DNA of 64,000 nucleotides from an uncultured Nitrospira sp. (GTDB taxonomy: Bacteria > Nitrospirota > Nitrospiria > Nitrospirales > Nitrospiraceae). This document shows positions 35,543 to 44,989 of the stretch, in pieces. The position numbers were made by a program, and so were the translations under genes. The stretch spans positions 22,353-86,352 of the forward strand of contig CABVRX010000002.1 of the NCBI GenBank assembly GCA_902500825.1, in the 5' to 3' direction. Each line of letters opens with the position of its first letter. Positions within the stretch are counted from its first letter, which is position 1. The notes below the pieces were generated by a model, which worked only from the letters and a program-made list of their open reading frames with translations, ran no database searches and was not told where the DNA came from.

Positions 35543-35686
35543 ATGAAAGATGTGACTCTGTGGAACTTGTGGTATGCCGCGCTCGTCGGGTTGCCGTTGG
35601 TCATGACACGGATGTTGATCAAGCATGCGATGGTCAGGGCGGTCGAACGTCGTCGAGCGCGCTCATCCATCGATCGCAGATCGTGA
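35543..35686 (+). CDS. Small membrane-associated protein (47 aa), unknown
   Basis: Begins at ATG 35543 with GGAGGTGAC upstream, a very good ribosome site. It has a hydrophobic central segment ([20 protein letters not shown]) and a highly basic C-terminus ([16 protein letters not shown]), giving one membrane span with cytosolic positive charges. It ends 11 bp before the DoxX start, in the same unit and probably under the sigma-54 element. No known family. It could be a small subunit or regulator of the DoxX protein. Confidence 0.6.
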   Translation: MKDVTLWNLWYAALVGLPLVMTRMLIKHAMVRAVERRRARSSIDRRS

Positions 35687-35697
35687 GGAGGTGTGCC

Positions 35698-36183
35698 ATG
35701 TCATTCTTTAAGACCGATGATTCATGGGCAGGTCTGATTTTGCGGGTTGGGCTCGGCACGGTGATGTTTGCACATGGTGCGCAGAAGCTCTTCGGCTGGT
35801 TCGGTGGAAACGGGTTCGACGGGACGATGGGATTCTTCACGCAGAAAATGGGGTTGCCGTGGCTCGTGGCCTTTCTTGTCATCATGGGGGAGTCTCTCGG
35901 CAGTCTGGGATTAATCGCTGGGTTTCTTACCCGGTTCACGGCGGCAAGTTTTGTCGTGATCATGATCGGGGCGATCGCCACGGTGCATTGGCCACAGGGG
36001 TTTTTCATGAATTGGTTCGGGCAGCAGCAAGGAGAGGGCTACGAATATCACGTGTTGGTCATTGCCATGAGCGCAGCGCTTGTCGTGATCGGGGGGGGAA
36101 AGTGGGCCTTGGACACGGTCATCGCTCGAAAGCTTGAGAAAAGCGAGCGAGTTTCAGGCCAACCCGTAATGAGGACAGCATAA
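35698..36183 (+). CDS. DoxX family membrane protein
   Basis: 161 residues from ATG 35698 (GAGGAGGTG upstream; longer in-frame starts overlap the small ORF). Four membrane segments carry the family signature: [66 protein letters not shown] and [18 protein letters not shown]. The DoxX/YqjF/YphA-type proteins are small inner membrane proteins linked to quinone or thiosulfate redox systems and to oxidative stress; the biochemical role of most members is unknown. It is probably controlled by the upstream sigma-54 activator. Confidence 0.85.
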   Translation: MSFFKTDDSWAGLILRVGLGTVMFAHGAQKLFGWFGGNGFDGTMGFFTQKMGLPWLVAFLVIMGESLGSLGLIAGFLTRFTAASFVVIMIGAIATVHWPQGFFMNWFGQQQGEGYEYHVLVIAMSAALVVIGGGKWALDTVIARKLEKSERVSGQPVMRTA

Positions 36184-36304
36184 GGGTGACGGTTGTTGTG
36201 GTCGGAGCAGAGGACTGAACGAACAGTGTCCGGCTCATCAGGCTTTTCTGAAACGTAACGAGGCTGATTGGAAACAGATGAACCCGTAACAGGGGAGGTC
36301 GCAC

Positions 36305-36565
36305 ATGACGACGGCGGAATTACATGAGAAAACGCTGGGGCGGCGGGAGAATCCCGCCGGTTCGATTCCATGCTTCAGGTGCAGGGGACTTATGATCGTT
36401 GAAGAGTCTTTCGATTCGATACCCCGTAGTGCTGGCACCGATTGCTTGGTCAGACGGTGCGTGCAATGTGGAGAAGTGGTTGATCCGGTTATTCTGCAAA
36501 ATCGGCGGTCACAATTCCGAAATGACTTGGGTGGAATCTCAGAAGGAAGACCGTTGCGCGGGTGA
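36305..36565 (+). CDS. Small Zn-ribbon protein
   Basis: 86 residues with GGGGAGG upstream of ATG 36305. It has two CxxC pairs, IPCFRCRGLMIVEES and RRCVQCGEVVDPVILQNR, a zinc-ribbon spacing. The same pattern (CSRCQGFMVREHF ... YRCMNCGNVHDPVIERHR) appears in the minus-strand gene at 55660-55905, so they form a family. The hydrophilic tail after the ribbon differs. The role is unknown; such small Zn-ribbons may bind nucleic acid or protein partners. It is followed five bases later by the STAS-like gene. Confidence 0.7.
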   Translation: MTTAELHEKTLGRRENPAGSIPCFRCRGLMIVEESFDSIPRSAGTDCLVRRCVQCGEVVDPVILQNRRSQFRNDLGGISEGRPLRG

Positions 36566-36569
36566 GTTG

Positions 36570-36845
36570 ATGTTGAAAATTACCGGCCATCCGTATGCGG
36601 CGCGGCACGGAATGTTGCTCGTTGTTGAGGGGCGTCTTGCCGGTCCTTGGGTAAAGGAACTCGAGATCCATTGCCTCGAGATGTCTGAAAATCAGCAGCA
36701 ATGCGTGATGATCGATTTGACCAATGTGACGTTTATTGATGCCGAGGGCAAAGCGCTCTTGACTCGTCTGTGGCAAGAAGGGGTGGAGCTGCGGGCATCC
36801 GGCTGTTTGACCCGATGCGTCGTCGAAGAGATCCAGAAGAAATGA
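36570..36845 (+). CDS. STAS-domain protein (anti-anti-sigma-like)
   Basis: 91 residues from ATG 36570. The fold signature MLLVVEGRLAGPWVKELEIHCLEM, CVMIDLTNVTFIDAEGKALLTRLWQ and an Ala/Ser/Gly-rich turn match STAS domains. The residue after DLT(N)VTFID is Ala rather than the phosphorylatable Ser/Thr of SpoIIAA-type proteins, so phospho-control is doubtful. Probably a small protein-protein interaction module. It is close behind the Zn-ribbon gene and may be expressed with it. Confidence 0.75.
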   Translation: MLKITGHPYAARHGMLLVVEGRLAGPWVKELEIHCLEMSENQQQCVMIDLTNVTFIDAEGKALLTRLWQEGVELRASGCLTRCVVEEIQKK

Positions 36846-37021
36846 GCCATGGGGACCTGCAGAAAGAATCGTGGCCAGCTCAGTGAGGAGTTGATGAAAG
36901 CGGGTGCCGGCGATTCATCGTTGCCACAGTGTCGGCAGCCTGTGTTCGTTCGGGCTTGCCGCCATATCACCGGCGTCGGTACAATGACACATTTATCTTT
37001 AGAGAGGGACATTTGATTAGG

Positions 37022-38287
37022 ATGAGGCGCAGGGCAGATTATATGAGTGTCGGGGATGATGACTTCTTCAGATGCATTGTCGCGCTGATCGTATCGGTTG
37101 CGATAGCCGGGGTACTCGGTTGCAAAGATGATGCGGGCTCGACGCCTTCAGCTCCTCCTCCGATCCCACGTGTGGAAGTCGTTACTGTGGTGGCTCAAAG
37201 CGTGCCGGATGAACCGGTATTCATTGGGCAGGCGGAAGCGTCTCGTCCGGTTGAAATTCGCCCACAGGTCACGGGGATCCTGAAAGCGGTGCTGTTTGCA
37301 GAAGGACGAGAGATCAAAAAGGGTGAGGAGCTTTACCAAATAGATCCTGTGCCGTTTGAAGGGGCGTACCAGAGCGCGAAGGCCAGGATCGCGGAGGCGG
37401 AAGCGCGCTTGGTTCAAGCCAAGCAGGATCTCGCCCGTGTCAAGCCGCTGCTTGAAGCGCAGGCCGTCAGTCAAAAAGATGTGGACGATGCCATTGCCGA
37501 AGACCTGACGGCGAAAGCCGCTCTCCAAAGGGCTAAGGCCGACTTGATCAAAGCCAAGTTCGACTTCGACAATACCACCATCACCGCTCCGATCAAAGGG
37601 CTCATCGAGCGAAGTCGATACTACGAGGGGCGACTGGTCTCGGCCCAAACCGATTTGCTGACCGTGATTCATCGCATCGACCCGATGTATGTGATTGTCA
37701 ACGTGCCGGAAAGTTTTCTGCTCAAACGGCGGCAGGATACCATCGCGGTGAGTCTTCAACATCCAGGCCTCGCGCAGCTGAAAGGCACCGTCATCTTTGC
37801 CGACGGCAGCACGTACAATCGCGAAGGCTTCCTCGACTTCACAGACGTCGGTCTGCGGACCGAAACAGGAACTAGGCGAGCCCGATTCGTCGTTGCCAAT
37901 CCTGATGGAGTGTTGCTGCCCGGACAATTTGTCAGGGTGCGCTTTAAAGGAACGATGAAAGACCATGCTCTATTGGTGCCGCAGCGAGCGGTCCATCAAG
38001 GGCCCCAGGGCCAGATCGTATTCGTCGTGGGTGAAGGCGACAAGGTCGAAATTCGGCCGGTCAAGGCGAGCAGCTGGCAAGGCCAGGAATGGATCATCGA
38101 GTCGGGTGTGCGGTCCGGCGAGCGGGTGGTCGTGAGCGGCTTCCATATGGTGGCGCCGGGCGCGCCCGTCCAACCGATTCCGGCTGCCGAACCCACGGGC
38201 AATGGAAAGCTGGACAACCAGACGTCCGTCGGCGTCGTCGACCATGCCGCGGACACGACGCCCGAGGCCCTGAAGGACCAACAGTGA
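37022..38287 (+). CDS. RND efflux periplasmic adaptor (operon 2)
   Basis: About 421 residues from ATG 37022 (ATG 37043 is also plausible). A hydrophobic segment ends in a possible lipobox (IAGVLGC). The rest is collinear with the adaptor at 12555: EIRPQVTGILKAVLFAEGREI, the helical hairpin with SQKDVDDAIAEDLTAKAAL, LIERSRYYEGRLVSAQTDLL, VPESFLLKRRQDTI and LVPQRAVHQGPQGQIVFVV. Conservation is highest in the hairpin and lipoyl parts. The stop overlaps the permease GTG by four bases (GTGA). Confidence 0.93.
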   Translation: MRRRADYMSVGDDDFFRCIVALIVSVAIAGVLGCKDDAGSTPSAPPPIPRVEVVTVVAQSVPDEPVFIGQAEASRPVEIRPQVTGILKAVLFAEGREIKKGEELYQIDPVPFEGAYQSAKARIAEAEARLVQAKQDLARVKPLLEAQAVSQKDVDDAIAEDLTAKAALQRAKADLIKAKFDFDNTTITAPIKGLIERSRYYEGRLVSAQTDLLTVIHRIDPMYVIVNVPESFLLKRRQDTIAVSLQHPGLAQLKGTVIFADGSTYNREGFLDFTDVGLRTETGTRRARFVVANPDGVLLPGQFVRVRFKGTMKDHALLVPQRAVHQGPQGQIVFVVGEGDKVEIRPVKASSWQGQEWIIESGVRSGERVVVSGFHMVAPGAPVQPIPAAEPTGNGKLDNQTSVGVVDHAADTTPEALKDQQ

Positions 38288-41200
38288 GTTCGCGCTTTTT
38301 CATCGAACGGCCGATCTTTGCCTCGGTCCTCTCCATTGTCATCGTCGTCATCGGGCTTGTCGCGCTCATCAAGCTCCCCATTGCCCAATTCCCGGATATC
38401 AGTCCGCCCGTCGTCCAAATCGAGGCCGACTATCCCGGGGCCAGCGCGGAAGTCGCGGCTGATTCGGTGGCTCGGACGATCGAAGTGCAGCTGCCGGGCA
38501 TCGACAATCTGCTCTATTACGACTCGACCAGCACGAACGACGGCCACGTCAGCATCAGGCTCACGTTTGAAATCGGCACCAACGTGGATATCGCGCAGGT
38601 GCAGACGCAGAACCGAGTGAAGCTAGCCGAACCGCAGATCCCGCCGGAAGTCGTCCGGCAGGGAATCAGTGTCTTGAAATTTTCTCCCGACCTCTTGGCG
38701 GTCGTTGCGCTGAGCTCAAGCGACCCCACTCACGACACGGTGTTTATCTCGAATTATGCGTTGTTGCGCGTCCTTGACAACCTCAAGCGCATTCCGGGTG
38801 TCGGGCAGGCCATGGTCTTTGGACAGCAAAATTACTCGATGCGCCTGGTTTTGAACCCGGTGCGCATGGCGCAGTTGGGTCTGACACCGGGCGACATCGC
38901 CACTGTCGTTCGCGAACAAAACCGCGACTTTCCGGCAGGGCAAGTCGGCCGCGAGCCGGCTCCCAAGGGGACGGAACTGACGATCCCGATTATGACCCAG
39001 GGCCGGTTGACCGAAGTCAGTGACTTCGAAAATCTCATTGTTCGAGCCATGCCGGACGGGTCGATGATCCGTCTGAAAGATGTCGCGCGAGTCGAGTTGG
39101 GAGCCCTGTCGTACGTCATGCAAGGGCGATGGAACGGAAAGCCGAACGTGTTCCTGATCACCTTCCTGGCTCCCGGTGCCAATGCGCTCGACACGGTTAA
39201 ACACATTCGCGCTGAACTGGACGACCTGGCTGAGTCGTTCCCGCCGGGGCTGAAGTACGACATTCCTTACGATACGACCAAGTTCATCGAGGTGTCGATC
39301 AAGGAAGTGCTCAAGACGCTGGCCGAGGCAATGACCCTGGTCATTCTCGTCGTCTATCTCTTTTTGCAGAGTTGGCGCGCCACCTTGATTCCCGCCACCG
39401 CGGTTCCGGTTTCGCTGATCGGCACGTTCGCCGGGATGCAGGCGTTGGGATTTTCGATCAATACGCTCACTCTGTTCGGCATGGTGTTGGCCATCGGTAT
39501 CGTGGTGGACGATGCCATCGTGGTGGTTGAGAACGTCGAGCGACACATCCGCGAAAGCAGGTTGTCGCCCAGGGAAGCCGCGAAGAAAGCCATGGAAGAA
39601 GTCACCCGGCCGGTCATCGCGATCGTCCTGGTTCTCTGTGCCGTGTTCGTGCCGGTCGCGTTCCTCGGCGGGATCATCGGCGAACTCTATAAACAGTTTG
39701 CCATCACAATCGCCATGGCGGTGACGATTTCAGGGGTCGTGGCTCTGACGCTCAGTCCCGCGTTGTCGGCGCTGGTGTTGAAGCCGGGCGGCGAACATCA
39801 CGAGACGGGATTTTTCGCGCTGTTCAACAGATTGTTCGATTGGACAAGGGAACGCTATTCCAGGGCCGTGGATGGCATGATCAAATGGCGGGTCTTGTCC
39901 TTCTCGGTCTTTGTGGTGATCGGACTGGCGACGTTCGGGCTCTTCCGCGTGATTCCTCCCGCCTTTTTGCCTGAAGAGGACCAAGGGTATTTCATCACGA
40001 TCGTGCAGCTGCCCGATGGCGCTTCCAAGCAACGGACCGATGAGGTCCTCAAGAAGATCGAACGGTATTTCCTCTCGGTCCCTGCTGTTCATTCGACCGA
40101 CGCGATGTCCGGCATGAACTTCGTCTTCAATACGCGGGGTCCCAATTCCGCCACCATGTTCCTTCCATTGCACCACTGGGACGAGCGCAAGCAGGGTGAA
40201 CATGTCCAGGCCTTGGTCGGCGCGGCCTACGGAGAATTCGCCAAAATACCGGAGGCGCTCATTCTCGCCTTCAATGCCCCGCCGATTCGCGGGATCGGCG
40301 CGACGGGCGGGTTCTCGCTGCAAGTTCAGGATCCGAGCGGGGGAGATTTCCGGAAGTTGGCCGAAGCCACCCAGGAATTTGCCGCGAAAGCCAAGGAGAA
40401 TCCCGCCATCGGCGGAATCGGATCCAATTTTCGCATCACGGCGCCCAGATTGTTCGCCCATGTTAACCGAGAACGGGCGAAGGCGTTGGGGGTGCCGATT
40501 TCCGAGATCTTCGATACCATGCAGGCGTACTTCGGCAATTTCTATATCAACGACTTTCTCAAGTTCGGCCGGGTCTATCGCGTGCAGACGGAGGCCGAGG
40601 CCGAGTTCCGATCGGATCCTGCCGACATCGGGAAGGTGTACGTGCGATCGATGAATCCTTCTGCCACCGCGTTCAGTGGAAGAGGCGGCGCGTCAGGTCT
40701 GGGCGGTACCGGCCCGGGCGGCGTGATGATCCCGCTCGATACGGTGGTCGAGACCGAGTTCACGAGCGGCCCTGATCCGGTGACACATTTCAACGGGTTC
40801 AACACCGCGTGGGTGCTGGGGGCTGCGGCTCCCGGCTATAGCTCGGGTCAGGCGCTTGAGGCGTTGGAACGAACGGCGCGAGAAGTGTTGGCCCCGAAAG
40901 GCTACACCCTGGAATGGAGCGGCATTTCCTACCAGGAAGCGAAAGTCGGAGGGCAGTCCGGGCTGGCATTTGGGTTCGGCTTGCTGATGGTCTTTCTCGT
41001 TCTCGCGGCGCAGTTTGAAAGTTGGACCGTGCCGCTCGCCGTCATCCTCGCGGTGCCGTTCGGAGTCTTCGGCGCCATGTCCACTGTGTGGCTGCGAGGA
41101 ATGACGAACGACATCTATTTCCAGATCGGCTTGGTCACGCTGATCGGATTGGCAGCTAAAAACGCCATCCTGATCGTGGAATTCGCCAACCATCGACGAA

Positions 41201-41538
41201 CCGAGGGCATGCCGCTGCTTCAGGCGGCGGCGGAAGCCGCCCGGTTGCGGTTTCGAGCGATCATCATGACCTCAATGGCATTCGTCGGCGGCGTGTTGCC
41301 GTTGGCGATCGCCACCGGAGCGGGTGCGGCCAGCCGTCAATCCATCGGAACCGGTGTATTGGGCGGGATGTTGACGGCGACGTTCCTGGCTATCTTTTTT
41401 GTTCCGTTGTTCTTCGTCACGGTGCGGAAGATCGGTGAGCGATGGGCGCCTGTGAATAAACGAACCGAATTGTCGGAGGCGACGCCCGATGGGGTTCGCC
41501 AAGAGGACGCCGAGACTTCGGTGGACGGAAAACATTGA
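38284..41538 (+). CDS. RND multidrug efflux permease (HAE1/AcrB family, operon 2)
   Basis: 1084 residues from the coupled GTG at 38284 (SSRFFIERPIFASVLSIVIV). Proton-relay D409 and D410 (IVVDDAIVVVEN) and K959 (LAAKNAILIVEFA) are intact. Compared with operon 1 it has an extra Gly/Ser-rich insert at about residues 797-815 (SGRGGASGLGGTGPGG), in the periplasmic docking or porter region, which is unusual for AcrB-like proteins and may be a flexible linker. All porter motifs (GPNSATMFLPLHHWD, GATGGFSLQVQDPSGGD) are present. Trimeric inner membrane exporter with unknown substrates. Confidence 0.95.
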   Translation: MSSRFFIERPIFASVLSIVIVVIGLVALIKLPIAQFPDISPPVVQIEADYPGASAEVAADSVARTIEVQLPGIDNLLYYDSTSTNDGHVSIRLTFEIGTNVDIAQVQTQNRVKLAEPQIPPEVVRQGISVLKFSPDLLAVVALSSSDPTHDTVFISNYALLRVLDNLKRIPGVGQAMVFGQQNYSMRLVLNPVRMAQLGLTPGDIATVVREQNRDFPAGQVGREPAPKGTELTIPIMTQGRLTEVSDFENLIVRAMPDGSMIRLKDVARVELGALSYVMQGRWNGKPNVFLITFLAPGANALDTVKHIRAELDDLAESFPPGLKYDIPYDTTKFIEVSIKEVLKTLAEAMTLVILVVYLFLQSWRATLIPATAVPVSLIGTFAGMQALGFSINTLTLFGMVLAIGIVVDDAIVVVENVERHIRESRLSPREAAKKAMEEVTRPVIAIVLVLCAVFVPVAFLGGIIGELYKQFAITIAMAVTISGVVALTLSPALSALVLKPGGEHHETGFFALFNRLFDWTRERYSRAVDGMIKWRVLSFSVFVVIGLATFGLFRVIPPAFLPEEDQGYFITIVQLPDGASKQRTDEVLKKIERYFLSVPAVHSTDAMSGMNFVFNTRGPNSATMFLPLHHWDERKQGEHVQALVGAAYGEFAKIPEALILAFNAPPIRGIGATGGFSLQVQDPSGGDFRKLAEATQEFAAKAKENPAIGGIGSNFRITAPRLFAHVNRERAKALGVPISEIFDTMQAYFGNFYINDFLKFGRVYRVQTEAEAEFRSDPADIGKVYVRSMNPSATAFSGRGGASGLGGTGPGGVMIPLDTVVETEFTSGPDPVTHFNGFNTAWVLGAAAPGYSSGQALEALERTAREVLAPKGYTLEWSGISYQEAKVGGQSGLAFGFGLLMVFLVLAAQFESWTVPLAVILAVPFGVFGAMSTVWLRGMTNDIYFQIGLVTLIGLAAKNAILIVEFANHRRTEGMPLLQAAAEAARLRFRAIIMTSMAFVGGVLPLAIATGAGAASRQSIGTGVLGGMLTATFLAIFFVPLFFVTVRKIGERWAPVNKRTELSEATPDGVRQEDAETSVDGKH

Positions 41539-42968
41539 TGCTGTTTCCCTCGATCTGCCGTTGCCTATGTGTGCTGATGATCGGCGCGGTAGTGACCTCC
41601 TGTGCCATGGGTCCGGATTACAAGCGGCCACAGACCGATGTGGACGATCGGTTCCGTATGGAGGACGGCCAATCGGACCTGCCTTCGTTGGCTAATCTGC
41701 CATGGTGGGAGCTTCTGCGTGATGAGCAACTGCAACAGCTCATCCGAACGGCGCTGAATCACAATTGGGATCTGCAGCGCGCCGTTGCGACCGTCGATGA
41801 GTTTCGGGCGCGGGCGTTGGTCGCTCAATCAGACTGGTTACCGCAAATCACGGCTGCCGCGAGCATGCCGGCCGGCAGGAAGGCGAACTTTCTCTTTCCC
41901 GGCTTTGCCAGTCCGTTCAATTATTACACGTTGGGCAACCTGGCGTGGGAGGTCGATCTGTGGGGACGCATCAGACGATCCACCGAGGCGGCGCGCGCCG
42001 ATTTGTTGTCCAAGGAAGAGAACCGGCGTGCCGTGACGATCCAGCTGGTCAGCGCAGTCGCTGAAACCTACTTCAATCTCCTCCAGTTTGACTTCCAGTT
42101 CGACATCGCGGAGCGGACGCTCCAGTCGTGGGAAGAGTCGGTGCGTATTGCCCAAGCCCGGTTGCACCAAGGGATGACGTCAAAACTGGACGCTGATCAG
42201 TTTGAAGCGGAACGAGCGAATGCCGCGGCCCGCACGGCGGAGCTTCGACGGCAGATGGTTCAAGCCGAAAACCAGTTAAGCGTATTGTTGGGTCGCAAAC
42301 CTTTTGCCGTCGCGCGCGGACGTTCCTTAGACAAGCAGATCGCTCCTCCCGATGTTCCCGCCGGCCTGCCGTCGGAACTGTTGCAGCGACGTCCCGATTT
42401 GCTGGTTGCGGAACAACAGCTGGCGGCGGTCACCGCCCGCATCGGAGCAGCCAAAGCGGAACGATTCCCGCGAATCACCTTGACGGGGTTGCTTGGTGTG
42501 GCGCACCCCGAACTCTCCTTGCTGTTCACAGATCCCTCTTCCTTTGGTGTGTTCGGCGCCGGCCTCGCCGCCCCGCTGTTGAATGCTCAGGTGCTGGGCT
42601 TTCAACAGGAAGCGGTGGAGGCACAAAGCAAACAAGCCTTGGCGCAATATCAACAGGCGGTTTTGACCGCTTTTCGCGAAGTTGAAGATGCGCTCATCGC
42701 GGTTCAGACAGCTCGCGCCCAGAGTGAATCCCAACAGCAACAGGTCACGGCGCTGCAATCGGCCCTGAAACTTGCCGAACTTCGTTACAAAGGTGGGCTG
42801 GCCAATTATCTTGACGTCCTGGTTGCGCGAAGAAACCTCTTCGAGGCGGAGCTGGCGTTGACGAGTACACGGCGGTTGCTGTTGGCATCGGTCGTCCAAC
42901 TCTACAAAGCGCTCGGAGGCGGCTGGTCTCCGGACATGCAATCGGCCGAAGTCGGCAAGAAAGGGTAA
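41538..42968 (+). CDS. Outer membrane efflux lipoprotein, NodT/OprM family (operon 2)
   Basis: 476 residues; its ATG overlaps the permease stop by one base (TGATG), and a TTG at 41535 is a shadow start. A lipobox (AVVTSC) is followed by AMGPDYKRPQTDV. Both halves of the NodT fold are present (LAWEVDLWGRIRRSTEAARAD; RRPDLLVAEQQLAAVTARIGA; LRYKGGLANYLDVLVARRNLF). It is collinear with 16929-18362 over its full length. It ends the operon; the nitroreductase gene starts five bases later and may read through. Confidence 0.94.
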   Translation: MLFPSICRCLCVLMIGAVVTSCAMGPDYKRPQTDVDDRFRMEDGQSDLPSLANLPWWELLRDEQLQQLIRTALNHNWDLQRAVATVDEFRARALVAQSDWLPQITAAASMPAGRKANFLFPGFASPFNYYTLGNLAWEVDLWGRIRRSTEAARADLLSKEENRRAVTIQLVSAVAETYFNLLQFDFQFDIAERTLQSWEESVRIAQARLHQGMTSKLDADQFEAERANAAARTAELRRQMVQAENQLSVLLGRKPFAVARGRSLDKQIAPPDVPAGLPSELLQRRPDLLVAEQQLAAVTARIGAAKAERFPRITLTGLLGVAHPELSLLFTDPSSFGVFGAGLAAPLLNAQVLGFQQEAVEAQSKQALAQYQQAVLTAFREVEDALIAVQTARAQSESQQQQVTALQSALKLAELRYKGGLANYLDVLVARRNLFEAELALTSTRRLLLASVVQLYKALGGGWSPDMQSAEVGKKG

Positions 42969-42973
42969 GGATC

Positions 42974-43570
42974 ATGGAAAAACCGGCGCAGACTCAATTC
43001 CCGATCCATGACTTGCTCGTTCGTCGTTGGAGCCCCCGTGCGTTCGATGAAAGGCCGGTAGAGTCTCACACGCTCTGGTCTCTTTTCGAAGCGGCCCGCT
43101 GGGCGCCTTCGTCGAACAATGAACAGCCGTGGCGATTTGTCGCCGCGACGAAAAGAGACCACGAAGCGGATTGGAATCGACTGTTCGACTGTCTCCTTGA
43201 GGGGAACCGGAGATGGGCTTTCCGCGCGCCGGTTCTGATACTCTCGATTGCGAGCCTCAATTTTGAAGATGACGGAAAGCCGAATCGGCACGCCTTTCAC
43301 GATACGGGAATGGCGGCGGAGAATCTCGTCTTGCAGGCAACGGCCAGCGGCTTGGCTGCTCATCAGATGGCTGGTTTCGACGTGGAGAAAGCGCGGGTCG
43401 CCCTCAAGATTCCATCGGGCTACGAACCGGTTGCGATGGTCGCTATCGGCTATCCAGGTGATCCAGCCGGCCTTCCGGAGCGGCTGCGAGAACGAGAGTT
43501 ACAATCGAGGAGTCGCCGACCTATTGGGGAATGGACATTTTTAGGGCAATGGGGAAATCCCCTCGCATAA
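42974..43570 (+). CDS. Nitroreductase family protein
   Basis: 198 residues. The start is ATG 42974, five bases after the efflux channel stop. The family opening [21 protein letters not shown], the FMN-phosphate region [33 protein letters not shown] and the C-terminal GYPGDPAG are all present. This subgroup (HUB1/FMN-dependent, about 200 residues) reduces nitro or quinone-like compounds with NAD(P)H. It may be coupled to efflux for detoxification (inference from spacing). Confidence 0.9.
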   Translation: MEKPAQTQFPIHDLLVRRWSPRAFDERPVESHTLWSLFEAARWAPSSNNEQPWRFVAATKRDHEADWNRLFDCLLEGNRRWAFRAPVLILSIASLNFEDDGKPNRHAFHDTGMAAENLVLQATASGLAAHQMAGFDVEKARVALKIPSGYEPVAMVAIGYPGDPAGLPERLRERELQSRSRRPIGEWTFLGQWGNPLA

Positions 43571-43593
43571 CAGGATGAAGAGGAGTCGCGTGA

Positions 43594-44325
43594 ATGAAAT
43601 CGTTGAGCGGAAGAGTGGCGATTGTGACCGGAGCATCCAGTGGAATCGGTCGAGCTATTGCGGAACGACTGGCGGACGAGGGTGCCATTGTGATGGTGAA
43701 CTATTCGAAGAGTTTGGATAAAGCTCAACAGGTCGTTGCGGGAATCCAGGGCAAAGGAGGCAAGGCGCTGGCGGTCCAAGCCGACATGAGTCAGATGACG
43801 GATGCGCGCCGACTCGTGGTCGACACGGTCAAACAATTCAATAGGCTGGATATTCTCGTGAACAATGCGGGGAAGTTCATGCCGAAACCGCTTGAGGAGA
43901 CGACTGAAGAAGACTTTAACGCCGTCATCGCGCTAAATGCCAAGGGACCGTATTTTGCCATGCAGGAAGCGGCAAGAGCGCTGAAGGATGGGGGACGGAT
44001 CGTCAATATTTCCACCGGCGGGACGCATCTACACTTTCCTGGGGCCACCGCCTATCTTGGGAGCAAGGCCGCACTGGAGCAATACACCAGGGGATTGGCT
44101 CAAGAACTGGCTCCGAAGGGGATCACGGTGAATACCGTCGCACCGGGTTTTACCGAAACCGAGATGATGACGGAGGAGTATCGGCAGATCGGCATTCAAC
44201 TGACGCCGATGAAGCGACTCGGTGTTCCGAAAGATATCGCCGATGTGGTGGCATTTATCGTGAGCGAGGAGGCTCGATGGTTGACAGGGCAAACGATCCA
44301 GGCCGGCGGGGGCATCGTCATGTAG
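43594..44325 (+). CDS. Short-chain dehydrogenase/reductase (FabG-like)
   Basis: 243 residues, start ATG with GAAGAGG upstream. The cofactor loop [19 protein letters not shown] (TGxxxGxG), NNAG (ILVNNAGKF) and the catalytic set S (INISTGGTH), Y (ATAYLGSK) and K (YLGSKAAL) are all present, as is the C-terminal [14 protein letters not shown]. It is a classical NAD(P)H-dependent SDR resembling 3-oxoacyl-ACP reductases and sugar-alcohol dehydrogenases. The true substrate is unknown. It is unrelated in detail to the frameshifted SDR at 24233. Confidence 0.9.
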   Translation: MKSLSGRVAIVTGASSGIGRAIAERLADEGAIVMVNYSKSLDKAQQVVAGIQGKGGKALAVQADMSQMTDARRLVVDTVKQFNRLDILVNNAGKFMPKPLEETTEEDFNAVIALNAKGPYFAMQEAARALKDGGRIVNISTGGTHLHFPGATAYLGSKAALEQYTRGLAQELAPKGITVNTVAPGFTETEMMTEEYRQIGIQLTPMKRLGVPKDIADVVAFIVSEEARWLTGQTIQAGGGIVM

Positions 44326-44349
44326 GCAAATTGGGATCTCGCTGGACTG

Positions 44350-44985
44350 ATGCAGGACAAAACCTCAGACCCGACGGATTATCTTTCCAGCGTCGATCCC
44401 GTCATGCGTCGGTTGATCGAGGAGGTTGGCCCTTTTTCGCTCAAACCGAAAGGACGCCGCTCGCCGTTCGAGTCGTTGGCCCGTGCGATCGCGTATCAGC
44501 AACTCCACGACAAAGCCGCCGAGAGCATTCTTAAGCGATTCATCGCGCTCTTTCCCGGTCGGCGATTCCCTCGCCCGGATGAGCTGCTCGCCATCCGTAT
44601 GAGATCAGTCAGGAAAACGGGCTTCTCGAGACCGAAGATTTTGGCGCTTCGCGATCTGGCTGCAAAGACCCTTGACGGGACGGTGCCAACAAACCGCATG
44701 ATCAGGCAATGGGCCGATGAGGCAATCATAGAGCGGCTGAGCGAAGTCCGAGGCATCGGCCGATGGACGGTCGAGATGTTGCTGATCTTTCAGTTGGGGC
44801 GTCCTGATGTGTTGCCGGTCGATGATTTCGGCCTGCGCAACGGCTTCCGGCTTGCCTACAGACGGCCCACGATGCCCACACCGAAACAGCTGTTACAATA
44901 TGGCGAGCGATGGAAACCCCATCGTACGGCTGCGGCCTGGTACCTTTGGCGTGCGGCTGACCGGGAAAGGCAGGCCAACAAGTAA
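44350..44985 (+). CDS. DNA-3-methyladenine glycosylase II (AlkA-like, HhH-GPD)
   Basis: 211 residues. A helix-hairpin-helix with GIGRWTVEMLLIF precedes the catalytic Asp in DVLPVDDFGLRNGF. FESLARAIAYQQLHDKAAESI is the substrate-pocket helix of the AlkA/HhH-GPD superfamily. It removes alkylated purines in base excision repair. The N-terminal AlkA-type beta domain is absent, as is normal for the short bacterial and archaeal relatives. The stop is five bases before the MBL gene. Confidence 0.9.
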   Translation: MQDKTSDPTDYLSSVDPVMRRLIEEVGPFSLKPKGRRSPFESLARAIAYQQLHDKAAESILKRFIALFPGRRFPRPDELLAIRMRSVRKTGFSRPKILALRDLAAKTLDGTVPTNRMIRQWADEAIIERLSEVRGIGRWTVEMLLIFQLGRPDVLPVDDFGLRNGFRLAYRRPTMPTPKQLLQYGERWKPHRTAAAWYLWRAADRERQANK

Positions 44986-44989
44986 TCTG

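Noticed and set aside
36361..36400. GGTTCGATTCC sequence resembling a tRNA T-loop
   Set aside because: No pairing arms or acceptor stem, and it lies inside the Zn-ribbon coding frame.
38089..38283. N-terminal extension of the RND permease 2
   Set aside because: It overlaps the adaptor; the GTG at 38284 is coupled and starts the conserved SSRFFIERPIFA.
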